DNA of 64,000 bases, taken from assembly GCA_021399435.1 (NCBI GenBank), contig JAJTUP010000022.1, positions 806,001-870,000 of the forward strand. Reading direction: 5' to 3'. Shown here piece after piece: positions 46,001-56,477 of the stretch. Both the position numbers and the translations under genes were made by a program. This stretch comes from Diaporthe sp. PMI_573. Lineage: Eukaryota > Ascomycota > Sordariomycetes > Diaporthales > Diaporthaceae. The number at the start of each line of letters is the position of its first letter. The stretch's first letter is position 1. The notes beneath the pieces were generated by a model, which searched no databases, was not told where the DNA came from, and saw only the letters and a program-made list of their open reading frames with translations.

Positions 46001-46487
46001 TTTTGGAGTGGTGGTTTCGGTGAAGCGGGTGGGTGGGTGGTGAGGACCGCTTTCCAAGCCTTGAGGTTTGATGTAGAAATGTAGAAGCACTGTCACAGTG
46101 GCAGGGGTGGGAGCAGGGTTCCTAACAGCCCTGGAGCAGGTACGAAGGTACCAAGGGACCTGGCACCACGCAGTTGCTAGCGGGCATTTCAGCAACCACA
46201 TCTGTGCTCGGCCTCAGCCGGCTCAATACATGCATCTCAAAATGCTACAATTTCCTTCTTCTGTTTCAAGCGGTATCCGGGCGGTACCGGACTGAAATTT
46301 CAGGAGCATCAAAATCGCGAATGCGTGTGTCTTGTGAGTGAGTGGTGCTGCAGTACGACTCGAGAGCGTTCCGCGCATTTGGCTTGTAAGTGCAGGATTT
46401 AAGCATCAAACAAGGCCTTCGCCATTGGAGTATGTATAACAAAATACCTTGAATCTGCTGATTAAATACAAGCATTAGGAGTCTATT
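46001..46487. other. intergenic, boundary between core and accessory genes
   Basis: About 490 bp with no gene, between MFAP1 and the first P450. Housekeeping genes lie to the left and accessory genes to the right. Confidence 0.45.
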
Positions 46488-48340
46488 CTATGATGAATCG
46501 GACACTATGGCACTTTTTGTGGCTTTGACCATCAAATTGGATTCGATGAAAGCCCCGTAGCTGAGAATCTCGCTCGGACGCCAGGGTTCTCGTAGCTGCA
46601 TGTCGAAAGCTCGGAAAACCTTCGAGATGTCCTGTGGTCAGCATCAAGTCACATTAAGTTCTGCTGCTTACAACTGCTCAAGGAGTGTGGAGAGATACAA
46701 GCTAGTGGAACGACTAACCTCGAAGACAACCTTATTAATCTCCATAAGCGCGATAGACTTGCCGAGACACATCCACTGCCCATAGCCGAACGCGAGTTCT
46801 ATGTCACGCTCCATCTGCTTCCGGCGCTTGTCGTCTAGCTCCATGAGTCGCTCTGGGCGGTATAGCTCTGCGTCCGGGCCGAAGAGCTTCGTCGAGCGTG
46901 TGATGGCGGAGAGGTTGGTTCCAATGGCGGTGCCGCCGGGGACGTACTGACCCAGGATGGTCTCGCCTCCCTTGGGTACTACCTTGGGTATGAAGCCCAG
47001 GAGGGGAGGCCGCATACGAATCGCCTCATATATGACAGCCTGGGACCTGTATTAGAACTAGTACGTATCGCCCCTCGAGGACGGACATCTGCTTGGGCCA
47101 GCTCTCACCTGGAGATAGGGGAGCTTTTTGGATTCGGAGAAGGTTATGGGGTTTGAAACCCTGCCTTCTCGCACGGCTGTGTGAATCTCATCCTTGAGTT
47201 TCTGATAGACGAGTGGGCATGTCATAACGTGGAGTAGGGATGATCGGATTACAGATGCTGTGGTCTCGGTTCCGGCAACGATCATAAATAGACCCTCCGT
47301 TTCGCACTCAACCTGATTGAGCCCGTGCTTAATCATTGAGCCCTCGTGTCTCGTCAGCATCTTCTTACTCCGGCAGTGACGGTCAATTGCTTACAAGCAT
47401 GTCCTGCTGAGGCTTGGCGTCGGGACGAAACCGCAGACCAACGTAGTGGTTAGCAACGCTGTCAGCCAAGGGAATTAGCCTTTGATCTCTGGGAAAACAC
47501 GCTCAGGAAATGTTTCGTCCCTGTTACTCACCCCATCAGCGCACCAAAACCAGCCTTGTCCGTCGGCTTAGGACCGAGCAACTTCAGAAAGAGCGGCGAG
47601 AACAACGTGTTTCTTATCCATGGGATATCCGCACACGTCGACATCTGGGGCCACAAATCGTGCAGGCTGCGCAGAAATCCATAATGGTCCTTTTCCTCCC
47701 TTAGGTACCCGAATTCCTTTCCAAAAGCAAGACGCGTGATGACATCTAACGTGAAGTAGTTGCTTGTGTGCCCAAGATCCAGCAGAGGCGGCACCGGTGC
47801 GTCTGGAGTAGCAGTGGTATATCTAGTCTCAAGAACGTCGAGCAATGTCTTGAGCACGCTGTTTATGCCCTCCTCGAGATCAGGTGTCTCCCGGCCGCTG
47901 TACGCGGATATAGTCCGAGACTTGGCTCGCTTGTGCTCTTGGGGGTCCAGAAGGCTGAAAAGATCGTCATGATACGGGTTGAACTTTCCAGTGATGTAGA
48001 ACGGATCCCGATGCCAGGTGCTGTTTGTGCCGTTGACCATCCTCATAACCTCCACATCGTCTGAGACCAGTTCATTGGGGCCAACGCGAACCAAGGGTCC
48101 GCGACTTTTGTGCAGCTCCCTGTGTATCCAGTATTGCTTTCCCGAGTACGTTGTCTTTCCGAGCCACAAGTAAGAGAAGTGGGCTGTCCATGACGCAGCT
48201 GGAAAGGCCCTCAGGCGGTTCCAAGTGTAAATTGCCGTGACGACGTACGAAAGTGTGCAGAACACAGCGCCAACAAAGATCACCGTTGTCCAGCTCGTCG
48301 TCGAGAGGCTCGACGCGATCTGCTCTCGGAGTGAAGCCAT
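46488..48340 (-). CDS. cytochrome P450 (pisatin-demethylase-like), candidate ABA-cluster enzyme
   Basis: Exons on the minus strand are 48340-47532, 47458-47395, 47342-47109, 47039-46719 and 46631-46488, giving 523 residues with all phases correct. The N terminus has a membrane anchor at about 17-39. The joins rebuild family text: DML|GSMIKHGLNQ and LPYLQ|AVIYEAIRMRPP. The I-helix is MIVAGTETTAS, the K-helix ExxR is EAIR, PERL follows, and the heme loop is FGYGQWMCLG with Cys460. P450s of this group oxidise small hydrophobic substrates at the ER. It is divergent from the ABA3-like gene over 1.13 kb, which suggests co-regulation. Unusually, the heme loop has Gln-Trp where an arginine is expected at one of these two positions. 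Confidence 0.9.
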
Positions 48341-49470
48341 ACTGCCAATGGTGCAGACTTACGCAAGGATGCGAGAGTTAGGACCGGCGTCTAAGGTCAC
48401 TCTGGCGACAACAATGTCCACATATAGTATATTTAAAGCTATAGAATCACAGGCCCACAATACGTAGAAGATTATTATAAAGTTGATTCATCTCTCAGAA
48501 TTAACAGTATGTGCTACAGTCGTTGTATAAAAGTGTATTCCATATTTAAGAATTCAGTCTAGGTTTTAGTTCCATATCGATGAAGGGGCTGTCGTCGACT
48601 GACCATCTAGGGCTCAGTGACCACCTTGGGTCGGCCAGTAAAACCATACTGAGAGCGTACGGATGATGGGGCCCCTGGGAGTGCCCTTGGACCCGCAGCC
48701 GCAGGCTCCGACTTGGAGCACCCGGGCCGGGCTACGTTACAGCCCCGACTGGCCCCCGATTGGGTCCTGTGCAGACAGAAGTAGCTTCGCTCCTTTCAAA
48801 GCCGCTACAGACCCCTGAAGAGGAAGCAATGACTTTACGCCAGGATAAATATGGAGGATCCACCAGAGAAGGGTGGCCTTGAATGGATTAGAGCGGAGGA
48901 AGCTGACGACTACAACTCGCTGCACTGACAGCTTCGGCTTACTGTCAGTATCGACAAGACGTAGGCTCGGGTGTAAGAGGGACTTGGCGGAGTAACTAAT
49001 TACTTGCTTAGCGCACGGCTCGGGGTTTGCTAAATGGAGAGGACGGCTGAACCCAATCGGCCTTTTTCCTCACCTCGCATCTATCACACTGTCCTTCTTG
49101 TTCATCTCGTCGTTAGCACAGACAAAGTAACTTCCTCCTGCGAGCTCACGGACAGTATTCCTTGACTTATGCAACTGAAGTTGCTTTCACTAGCAGCAGA
49201 TTGCCCATAGTTGACCTGGTCCGTTTGAACTTGGTAATAACGATTGACATTCAATTTTCTAATCCCGGCACACGAGAAGTTTGAACCGAGAGCCCGTAAT
49301 CTCTGATGACGCAGTGAGGAGTTACAAGATGTGTACAAGCCTCGCATACGTAGGCAGCCACGTAACCGTGGTTCCTTCACTTGACATAGTATAAGTTGCG
49401 CAATCCAAAAGTTGAGTGAACCCACTCCGATCATCAATATCTTGTAACAAAACCTTCATCGTTTTCCACA
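48341..49470. promoter_or_regulatory. shared divergent promoter, P450 and ABA3-like gene
   Basis: 1130 bp between the two start codons. A TATA-like ATATAGTATATTTAAA lies at about 48423-48438, placed for the P450. A GC-rich CCCGGGCCGGGC lies near 48721-48732 and could be a zinc-cluster factor site; that is inference. No gene is seen here. Confidence 0.45.
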
Positions 49471-50766
49471 ATGCGGTCGGAAACAGTTGACAAACCAAAG
49501 CGAAACCCTCGCGTGCGTGATTCATGGTACTATCCGCCTGATATTGCACACGATCTTGATGGAATTGATTTGCCGGAGCACGTCAAAGGGGAGGTCCTCG
49601 CAACGGCGTGGGAGTACACGCGTACGGTCATTCCCCATTACACCAACTGGAATCGCTATGTGGCATTCATGCGTATCATCGTGATGGGAATCATAGCCGA
49701 GTTCAAGGGAGACCTGGTAAGTGTCCTGTCGCACGTTCCAGGCTGCTACAGCTGCCACAGTAGACTGATTGGAGGTCGTTAGCTCGACGTCACACAAGGT
49801 GACAAAGTCCTGAATTATAGCCTGGACGGCATTCTGTCAGACATGTTCAAGGGAACGCCAGGTCACGCCGAGATGGCACGCGAGTACAAGACGTTCCTGC
49901 TGGTATCAGGGGACAAGTCGAGCGGGCGGCGGGATGGGGAGCTGTTCCGAAGATACGTCAACTGTCTGGCGCACTCCCCACAGCGCTACTTCCGCATGCG
50001 TGACACCGACGCTCTGTGCCGCTTCACGATCGCCGTAGCGCTCGCGTGCCAGGACCTAGACGACGTGTGGTTCACGGATGAGCAGTTCGACTTCCTCGCC
50101 GAGCTTGGCGACACCATGTACGACGCCGTGTCCTTCTTCAAGCACCGCAGCGAGGGCGAGACCAACAGTACATTTGCGTACATGCCGCAAGACCTGCGTG
50201 TGGCGGCCTACAGGCAGTGTCGCGAGGTCCTGTGGGCACTGGATGCGGCATGGGCTGAGCGTGGGGAGTTTGCATGCGTGACGAGCTTCCTGCGATACTT
50301 CGGCGGGCCGCTCCACTTGATGATGCGGCGGTACCGCTACGTTGAGGAGGACTTGACCATGGGCCGCGAGGAAGATGTCGGTGTCGTGGACCAGACGCGC
50401 CAGCACTACAAGCTCTGGAACCGCATCGATGCCAACAAGCAGCGCAACGCGGACGACGAGGACCTGAAGAGGTATGCTCTTGTCATCGCCAACGAGAAGA
50501 AAATGCTCTTCCCACAGTGCGCAGAATGGCTGGTCACTGGTGGCGAAGGCCACTGTGACTCATGCCTATACAGATCGTCGTACGGGGCTGAGGCCACACA
50601 TCGCTTCGGTGGAGTCGAGTTGTGTGACTCCTGCAAGCCCCAGTGGCGCGAGTTTTTGCTGAGCTTTCCTGAGCGTGCCGCCAAGGTGTTTCCCGAGTTG
50701 GCGGCAACCTACAACGCGGCTATTGTCAACGTGGAAGTGCCCGTGATCAAGCCGTTGGTAGTGTAG
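49471..50766 (+). CDS. alpha-ionylideneethane synthase-like protein (BcABA3 family)
   Basis: Exons 49471-49716 and 49783-50766 (66-bp intron) encode 409 residues. Text I recognise from the BcABA3 family includes WYYPPDI (19-25), TAWEYTRTVIPHYTNWNRYV (45-64), GTPGHAEMAREYKTFLL (106-122), RRDGELFRRYVN, DLDDVWFT (173-180) and GETNSTFAYMP (207-217). Further matches are LWALDAAWA and YFGGPLHLMMRRYR (254-267). BcABA3 of Botrytis converts farnesyl diphosphate to alpha-ionylideneethane, the carbon skeleton of abscisic acid, and lacks classical terpene-synthase DDxxD motifs. Near the C terminus Cys340, Cys343, Cys363 and Cys366 form a zinc-ribbon-like CxxC...CxxC pair. Two P450s flank it, as in the ABA cluster. 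Homology is from memory of the family; the product here is inference. Confidence 0.78.
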
Positions 50767-52543
50767 GAGTACTGTGGGTTGGTGGGGCTTTCAACGTGTG
50801 GAACGGCACTTCGACACTATACATACTTATACTGTAGTACATTGCCAAGATCATTTCTGATAAAATCTACTAGAGCTATTCACGCTGCTTATGAACACAG
50901 AGGTTGATTTCCTGCAGACGTACCTTGTACAAAACAGATCCTGCTTACACCATGTTGATACCAACGTAGAGAGGGCCTTGGTCCCCTTGCTTGGCTACGG
51001 CTATAGCATAATAGGTTGAGCATTCCATATAACAGTCTGAAAAAAACAATGATGGTCTCATATCTGAGATGGTCACCAGCGTGGAACAGTGAGAGTTGCG
51101 CCCTTCTCGACCCTCCGTTTCGCAGCGCAAATTTCTCCACCATGCAATACCCAGGCTTAGAGGGTGCATTAAAGTCCACTTCTAAATAATCGATCCCACT
51201 GATACCAGGACAATTTTGTTGGCGATAACATGTATTGGTAGAGTTCCCATCCAGCCTACATGACATCAGTCACACCCACCAGGCTGCTGGATGGCTTGGT
51301 CAAGGGCTCAGGCATGTGCAGCCGACCTGGACATCGTCCGGGCACTTCGCCCGGGCAATTTACGAGTTTTTTGCTCGGGAACAGGCCACCCCCATGCAAA
51401 ATCTCTCTGACGACGCACAAGCTTGAACAGTGATCAAGGCCGAGTAGTCACAGGGATTAGCCGTTCAGGCTGGTCACCCGTCAAATGCCCGATGACCCTT
51501 TGGGTAGTTCGGGTTCTTTCGAACAATCAGGCACCTCGATCTTTATAGAACTTTTCTTAGGAAATATACTCTTTCCCTATCTGCAACTTTGAATCCAGGC
51601 ACCCAATGGCCACCGGTTTGGTAAGCGCTTGAGCCCGGATCCGAAGACCCGAAACATGAACTTTCGGTACCGGTGGCTCTCCAGTTGGTGGGTGATTCCT
51701 GGCCTCGAGTCCGGGTGTGCTAAAGTCGACAACGCGTTGGATGATTTCAAAGAAACGAGTTTTTCGGGTTTGTCGGCTGACAATAGCTGGGTCAATAGAC
51801 TCTGCACCACACAATCCATGCCTCAAGAAAGTTCCCGGGTGCTGCCAAGACATAGGAAGCTAAGGCTGGGAAGACGTACTCTACACAACAGGGCTTTGAG
51901 ACTGTCCTGCAAGATGTACGTTTTTATAGCTTACGGAGATAAGCTGTCCATCACACCCGACATAGCTGGGTACCGTGGCGGCAGCGGCCCTGCTGGTTCG
52001 TCACGGGGTGGTGCAACTACCAAAGTTACTCCGAGCCGGTTGAAAGCTGGGTGCTGAGTTACTCGGGCATCCGCATGATGACTCGCGTCACCAAGGGAGT
52101 ATAATTTAAAAAACAATAAACTAGATTCTATTTCCGAAAATCTATGTACATCAAGAATTATTTGAATAAACGTGTCCATATGTGAAATATTGAATTCAAG
52201 CCTTTTATTTTATGAATACTTTGAAGTTAGTACTGTTGTGAAGGAATTATTCAAACTCCCCGCTTGTGAAGCATGCTTGTATAAGAATTACCAAACAAGA
52301 AAGCTCCCGAGCACCCTTACCGGTATAGACCGGGCAAGCAGCAGAAGAGACTGATCAAGTTCCAATCCCGAGCAGTACCAATCGATGTGGACTTGAATAC
52401 GCATAAACAGCTCCTCGTCCTTATTTCGAGCCAGGGCGCTTTCGTAGGGCTTGGTCACTCTTGCATTGTCTTCGTCCAATGTTATCGCCCACCTTTACAA
52501 AATATCGACGGGAGCCTCCACCATCGTCACCACCGGTATTAAG
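50767..52543. other. 1.8-kb intergenic region inside the cluster
   Basis: No supported gene. Frames such as 51629-52057 are unsupported. The stretch at 52090-52280 is AT rich. It should hold the 3' UTR of the ABA3-like gene and the promoter of the second P450. Confidence 0.45.
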
Positions 52544-54418
52544 ATGGCTACCTCAAGTTCGTCTTCGTCTCTCCTCTTGGGTAGACTACCTGCAGTATTG
52601 CCTGTGGCTTCGCTCCCTCTGCTTGCAGAGACGTTTGTAGTCTTGGTAAAGACCCCGCCATGAAAGCGACAGATTCATAAGACACAGAAAACTGAATGTT
52701 TATTGCAGCTTCTCCTCAGCTTGGCTTCCCGAATTGTTTACGCAAGATTCTTTCATCCTCTAGCCAGGTTCCCGGGGCCTTTTTTCAACAGTGTGACCTC
52801 TATTCCAGCTGCCTATCTTGTGTACAAGGGCAACCAGCCCCAGGAGTTCAAGAAGCTTCACGCCAAGTATGGTTCGTTTCGCTGCTCTCTATCGCACTCA
52901 TTGTTCCAGATCGAACCCAAAAACCACCATGCTGACCTGAATTCGTGAGCGTCTAGGCCCGGTTGTGCGGACAGGACCGAATGAGCTGAGCTTCATCGGG
53001 GCGGACGCGTGGGAGGACATCTATGGTGTAAAAGTGGGATATTTTCACACCTGGAATCCGAGAGACAGGATCGAGTAGCCTTACTAACTGAGCTGGCGCT
53101 TCAGAAAGACGGTCTAAACTTTCAGAAAGATCCGGCCTGGCTCGCAGTTGTCTCACCCAAAGATGGCCAGACCGGTGTCAGTATGGCGCCTCCTGAGACG
53201 CACTCGCGTCAGCGGAATGCCTTGGGTGCTACCTTTACCAACGAGGCTCTTCTGACCCAGGAAGATATTCTTCAGCTACATACGGACAGATTAATGGAAG
53301 TGCTAAAGACACATGCCAAGGAGAACAAGGCCATTGACTTTTCCAGCTGGTGTAAGCTCTCCCCACGACGCAACCTCGTACGCAGAGCAGAAGCGACTGA
53401 CTGACCTTTCATTGCAGTCACTTACGCTACTTTCGATGTTATTGGCGATGTCATCTTCGGCGAGCCGTTTGGCTGTCTTGACAGGAGTGATGCATGCAAA
53501 TGGGCGGATGCAATCAACTCAATCTTCCAGTCAGGCGCTTGGGAGCAAGCCTTTGGTCAAATCGCGGGAGTCGGCTCGCTACTGCATAGAGCCATGGTTA
53601 AGACACTCATCCCCAGTGAGCCGAAGCAGTGGCGCCAGAAGCACCTCCAAGGCGCCATTGACAAGACAATGCGGCGGATCAAAGACGGCACTCGTTCTCA
53701 CCCTGACATGGTGGGACACATCCTCAGGAACAATAGCGTCAGGAAGGCACGCCTGTCCGAGATGGAATTGCTGCTGAATATGGTCCAATTTATCAGCGCC
53801 GGCAGCGAGACGACCGCAAGTCTGCTGACGGGCTGGGTGTACTTCCTGCTGGCCAACCCAGCGTGCTACGAGCGAGTCAAGGCAGAGGTGCGCGGTGCTT
53901 TTAAGACAAAAGAAGAGATCACCTGGGCCAGTGTTGGAAAGCTCAAGTACCTCGAGGCCACCGTCCACGAGTCCCTCCGCCTGACCTCGCCAGCTCCGTG
54001 CAACCAGCACCGTGTCGTCCCTCCCCAGGGCCAGGGCAACGTCATCGACGGCCACTTCGTGCCCGCCGGCACGACCGTGGCCGTCGCGCCTTGGGTTGCC
54101 GAGCGTCACCCGGACAACTTCACGGACCCGGAGAAGTTCGAGCCCGAACGCTGGCTGGGCAACCCGCGGTACAAGAACGACAAACTGCACGCCTCCCAGC
54201 CGTTTGGCCTGGGCGTCCGCGCCTGTGTCGGCAAGAACCTGTCGTACTTTGAGGCCCGCCTCATTATGGGCAACCTTCTGTGGCGGTTTGACTTGGATTT
54301 TGACCAGAGCGAGTTCGCCAAGGCGGAGCGCAAGAGGTGGGACGACACGGACATGTTGGTTTGGCATGTGTGGGTCAAGCCGGCAATGCTTGTCCAGTTG
54401 AAGGAGCGCAAGGTTTAA
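52544..54418 (+). CDS. cytochrome P450 (CYP65-like), candidate ABA-cluster enzyme
   Basis: Exons 52544-52645, 52709-52871, 52957-53033, 53105-53351 and 53418-54418 encode 529 residues. The third intron was placed at AAA|GTGGGA because it gives DIYGVKKDGLNFQKDP and a 71-bp intron with a CTAAC branch site; a GGT|GTAA-type donor eight bases earlier breaks the frame there. Family text includes FPGPFFNSV, GPVVRTGPNELSF, FDVIGDVIFGEPFG, the I-helix ISAGSETTAS, the K-helix ESLR, EPERWLG and the canonical heme loop FGLGVRACVG with Cys466. The N terminus carries a membrane anchor. It resembles CYP65-type sesquiterpenoid hydroxylases (trichothecene C-15 hydroxylase-like), fitting oxidation of the ABA3-type product. 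It may instead belong to another pathway. Confidence 0.88.
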
Positions 54419-54828
54419 ATGATAGAGACTGGCCTGTCGAGTTGCCGAAGGTAAACCCAGCCAGGTCAGAACTGTTGCCCGATAACCGAAGGCGCGCTTG
54501 TGAAGTGATTGTAAACGTCAATAGCATTACTGAAATCCCAGGTGATGAATCCTAAATGGCAAGTAACTAGACTTGCGGTAAAAGAGAGATTAACCAAGTC
54601 GCCTGCATCATGTCGGGCATTCAGAAGCTCGATCGTGTATCGAGATAACATTACCAAGATAGGTATGTATATTGATCAAAACATGGTGCATTTCCGATCA
54701 TTCAAATCCGAACTTTTTGTGCAGTAGTGACTGGTGATTTTAGCTGACTTCCGAGACTGGTTTTCACTGCGTCAGAAATGGCCGCGCAAAACCCCCAACC
54801 TCCAACCCCCACACCCAGCCGTGTTGCT
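54419..54828. other. intergenic up to the copia-derived element
   Basis: About 410 bp, no gene. The last five bases (54824-54828, TTGCT) are the left copy of the target-site duplication. Confidence 0.5.
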
Positions 54829-54921
54829 TGTTGGAATATTCTAGACTAAGTGTATTATTAATGTATTAATAATAGGGAATATCTTTATCCCTATAACTCG
54901 AATATATATAGGGGGCCTCTC
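54829..54921. repeat. left terminal inverted repeat (93 bp, inverted LTR start)
   Basis: Identical, as reverse complement, to 56307-56399; identity ends at CCTCTC, after which the two copies diverge. It encodes the last residues and stop codon of the gag frame on the minus strand. Confidence 0.92.
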
Positions 54922-55749
54922 TGAATCTTCTGGAGACTCAATACTAGCTAAAGCAGCCAGTAGTTTCTCTTGAAGTTTCTCTCTTTTCTCACGAGAGAGA
55001 TTCTTGAGGTTATAGTTGTTTTTCTTTTCTTTTTCCCTTTTCTTTATTCGCCAGCTCTGAGGAGCTTTTTCAGGGAAGAGAAAATAACAACTTTCTCGAG
55101 TGTGTCCCCTCAGTTTACAGTGAGGGCATATAGTAGAGTTTCCAGCTCCCTTTTTACCCTTTATATATAGGGCTTTTTCAGAGGGCTTATTTAGTCTCCC
55201 TCTGCTTTCGTCTAAAAGACTCGTGAAGAGAGATTCTAGGGTATATGCCTCTGGGTCTTGTCTGAGAGACTGGGTTATATTCTGAATAAATCCAGAATAC
55301 TCGTCGTCTAGGCTATTTAATACCCAGCTTATAGTAACTTGTTTTGGAAGCTCTATTTTGTTTCTTTTCAGCTCTTCGAGAAGAAGCTTTATTTTAGTTA
55401 TATAGGCTTCCATAGACTCAAAGTCTTCAAGTCGAGTGTTAAAAAACTCTCGGCAGACAAGAAACTGGCTAGTAAAACCAGAAGGGTTATAGTGGGCTTT
55501 TAAAGCTTCCCAGGCTTCTTGGGCACTATTAAGGTCCTTTATAAACATAATAGGACCAGGCCCACACATCAGCTTAATATTGCTGATAGCACGCTTATTC
55601 TGGGTAACATTTAGGCCTATAAAAGGCAAATCTGTATTTCCAGAGGTAGCGTTATCTCTCTCCATCCAGGCAAGGAGTTTAATACTCCAATAGACATAGT
55701 TATCGGCCCCAGAAAGGATAGGGACACCAAACTTGTCAGGGGTAGCCAT
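54841..55749 (-). CDS. Ty1/copia Gag-like protein
   Basis: A 302-residue frame with ATG at 55749. The N-terminal part has GADNYVYWSIKLLAWMERDN and SAQEAWEALKAHYNPSG, the UBN2/copia gag pattern. The zinc knuckle is CPHCKLRGHTRESC. After a lysine-rich stretch, the final 26 residues are encoded by the terminal inverted repeat, so the natural end of Gag has been replaced. No protease, integrase or reverse transcriptase follows. The frame is intact with no stops, and the element shows no sign of RIP. It could supply coat protein only. Confidence 0.85.
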   Translation of the reverse strand: MATPDKFGVPILSGADNYVYWSIKLLAWMERDNATSGNTDLPFIGLNVTQNKRAISNIKLMCGPGPIMFIKDLNSAQEAWEALKAHYNPSGFTSQFLVCREFFNTRLEDFESMEAYITKIKLLLEELKRNKIELPKQVTISWVLNSLDDEYSGFIQNITQSLRQDPEAYTLESLFTSLLDESRGRLNKPSEKALYIKGKKGAGNSTICPHCKLRGHTRESCYFLFPEKAPQSWRIKKREKEKKNNYNLKNLSREKREKLQEKLLAALASIESPEDSERPPIYIRVIGIKIFPIINTLIIHLV

Positions 55750-56246
55750 AGTGGAGGTTTTGAGGAGGATAGAGGTAGGTAGTGTTTGTAGTGGCTTGAA
55801 AATTCGGAGAATGGTACTTTTCAAGATTTGAAAATAGGAGGATAAAGAGCAGAAGAAGGGCTTTCGAATGGTATAGTTTATGTGTGTGTAGGATGGATAT
55901 TCGTTGAGAAACGGCTGAGTGTTTTGGTTGGCGAAGGTGGTGTTAAAGGGCAGTCACAGGGCTTGGAGACACGTCTGACGAGGTGACGTTGAATCGAGCG
56001 ATCTGGTTGGTCGAGAGCTTATCGATTAGCCCAAAAGGGTAATTCCGTAGGATTCCTCGGGTCGTTCGGCTCTTCTGGCTGTGTTGGGTCGTTTTGCGTG
56101 GTGGACTGGGTCGTCGAAGGTTCGAGAAGTGGTGTAAGTCAGGGGTGTCACGTGACTAGAGATTCTTCTGATTGGGTGCAGCGTTGGAAAAAGTGGGGCA
56201 GATGGTCTGTGCTCAGGGGCTTTCGGAGCAGCCGGAGGTCATAACC

Positions 56247-56399
56247 TGTTGAATTGTATGCCAATAGTGCTTATATTCAGACTATTCTAGCTCCGTGTAA
56301 GTGGGCGAGAGGCCCCCTATATATATTCGAGTTATAGGGATAAAGATATTCCCTATTATTAATACATTAATAATACACTTAGTCTAGAATATTCCAACA
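56247..56399 (-). repeat. copia-type LTR, 153 bp
   Basis: Read on the minus strand it starts TGTTGGAATATTC at 56399 and ends TTCAACA at 56247. GGTTATGACCTCCGG follows, resembling the copia-class primer-binding site (half of initiator tRNA-Met in Drosophila copia). About 500 bp of leader then precede the gag start. Confidence 0.7.
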
Positions 56400-56477
56400 T
56401 TGCTGATACCAAGATCCTCCACTTACAGCTTCTGGGTTCACAAAACCATCGGAATCAGGCGACATTTCTCGAGAGAA

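Larger units (their letters stand above)
54829..56399 (-). mobile_element. copia-derived gag element with inverted LTR ends
   Basis: A 1571-bp insertion flanked by TTGCT at 54824-54828 and again at 56400-56404, the 5-bp duplication expected of a copia-type integrase. Both ends read TGTTGGAATATTCTAGACTA inward, so the termini form a perfect 93-bp inverted repeat (54829-54921 and 56307-56399). The right side looks like a normal 5' LTR on the minus strand, 56399-56247, ending TTCAACA. It is followed at once by GGTTATGACC, a copia-like primer-binding site. The left side carries no second LTR in direct orientation, only the first 93 bases of the LTR inverted. Inside is a single gag-like gene and no pol. 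Such a structure cannot be a standard retrotransposon. Confidence 0.85.

Noticed and set aside
45189..46043. 284-codon serine-rich frame opposite MFAP1
   Set aside because: Mirror of the acidic/Ser-coding strand of MFAP1; a shadow frame.
51629..52057. 142-codon plus-strand frame between the ABA3-like gene and second P450
   Set aside because: No motif, no good splice partners; probably non-coding. I looked here specifically for an ABA4-like short-chain dehydrogenase and found no TGxxxGxG or YxxxK.
53021..53105. Alternative donor at 53026 for intron 3 of the second P450
   Set aside because: It is a GT but leaves a phase that fits only a weak AAG acceptor and removes residues; the 53034 donor restores family-like text and phase.
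54829..56399. Reading the inverted ends as a DNA-transposon TIR element
   Set aside because: The 5-bp target duplication, TG...CA ends, primer-site-like sequence and Gag zinc knuckle all point to copia origin, and no transposase is present.
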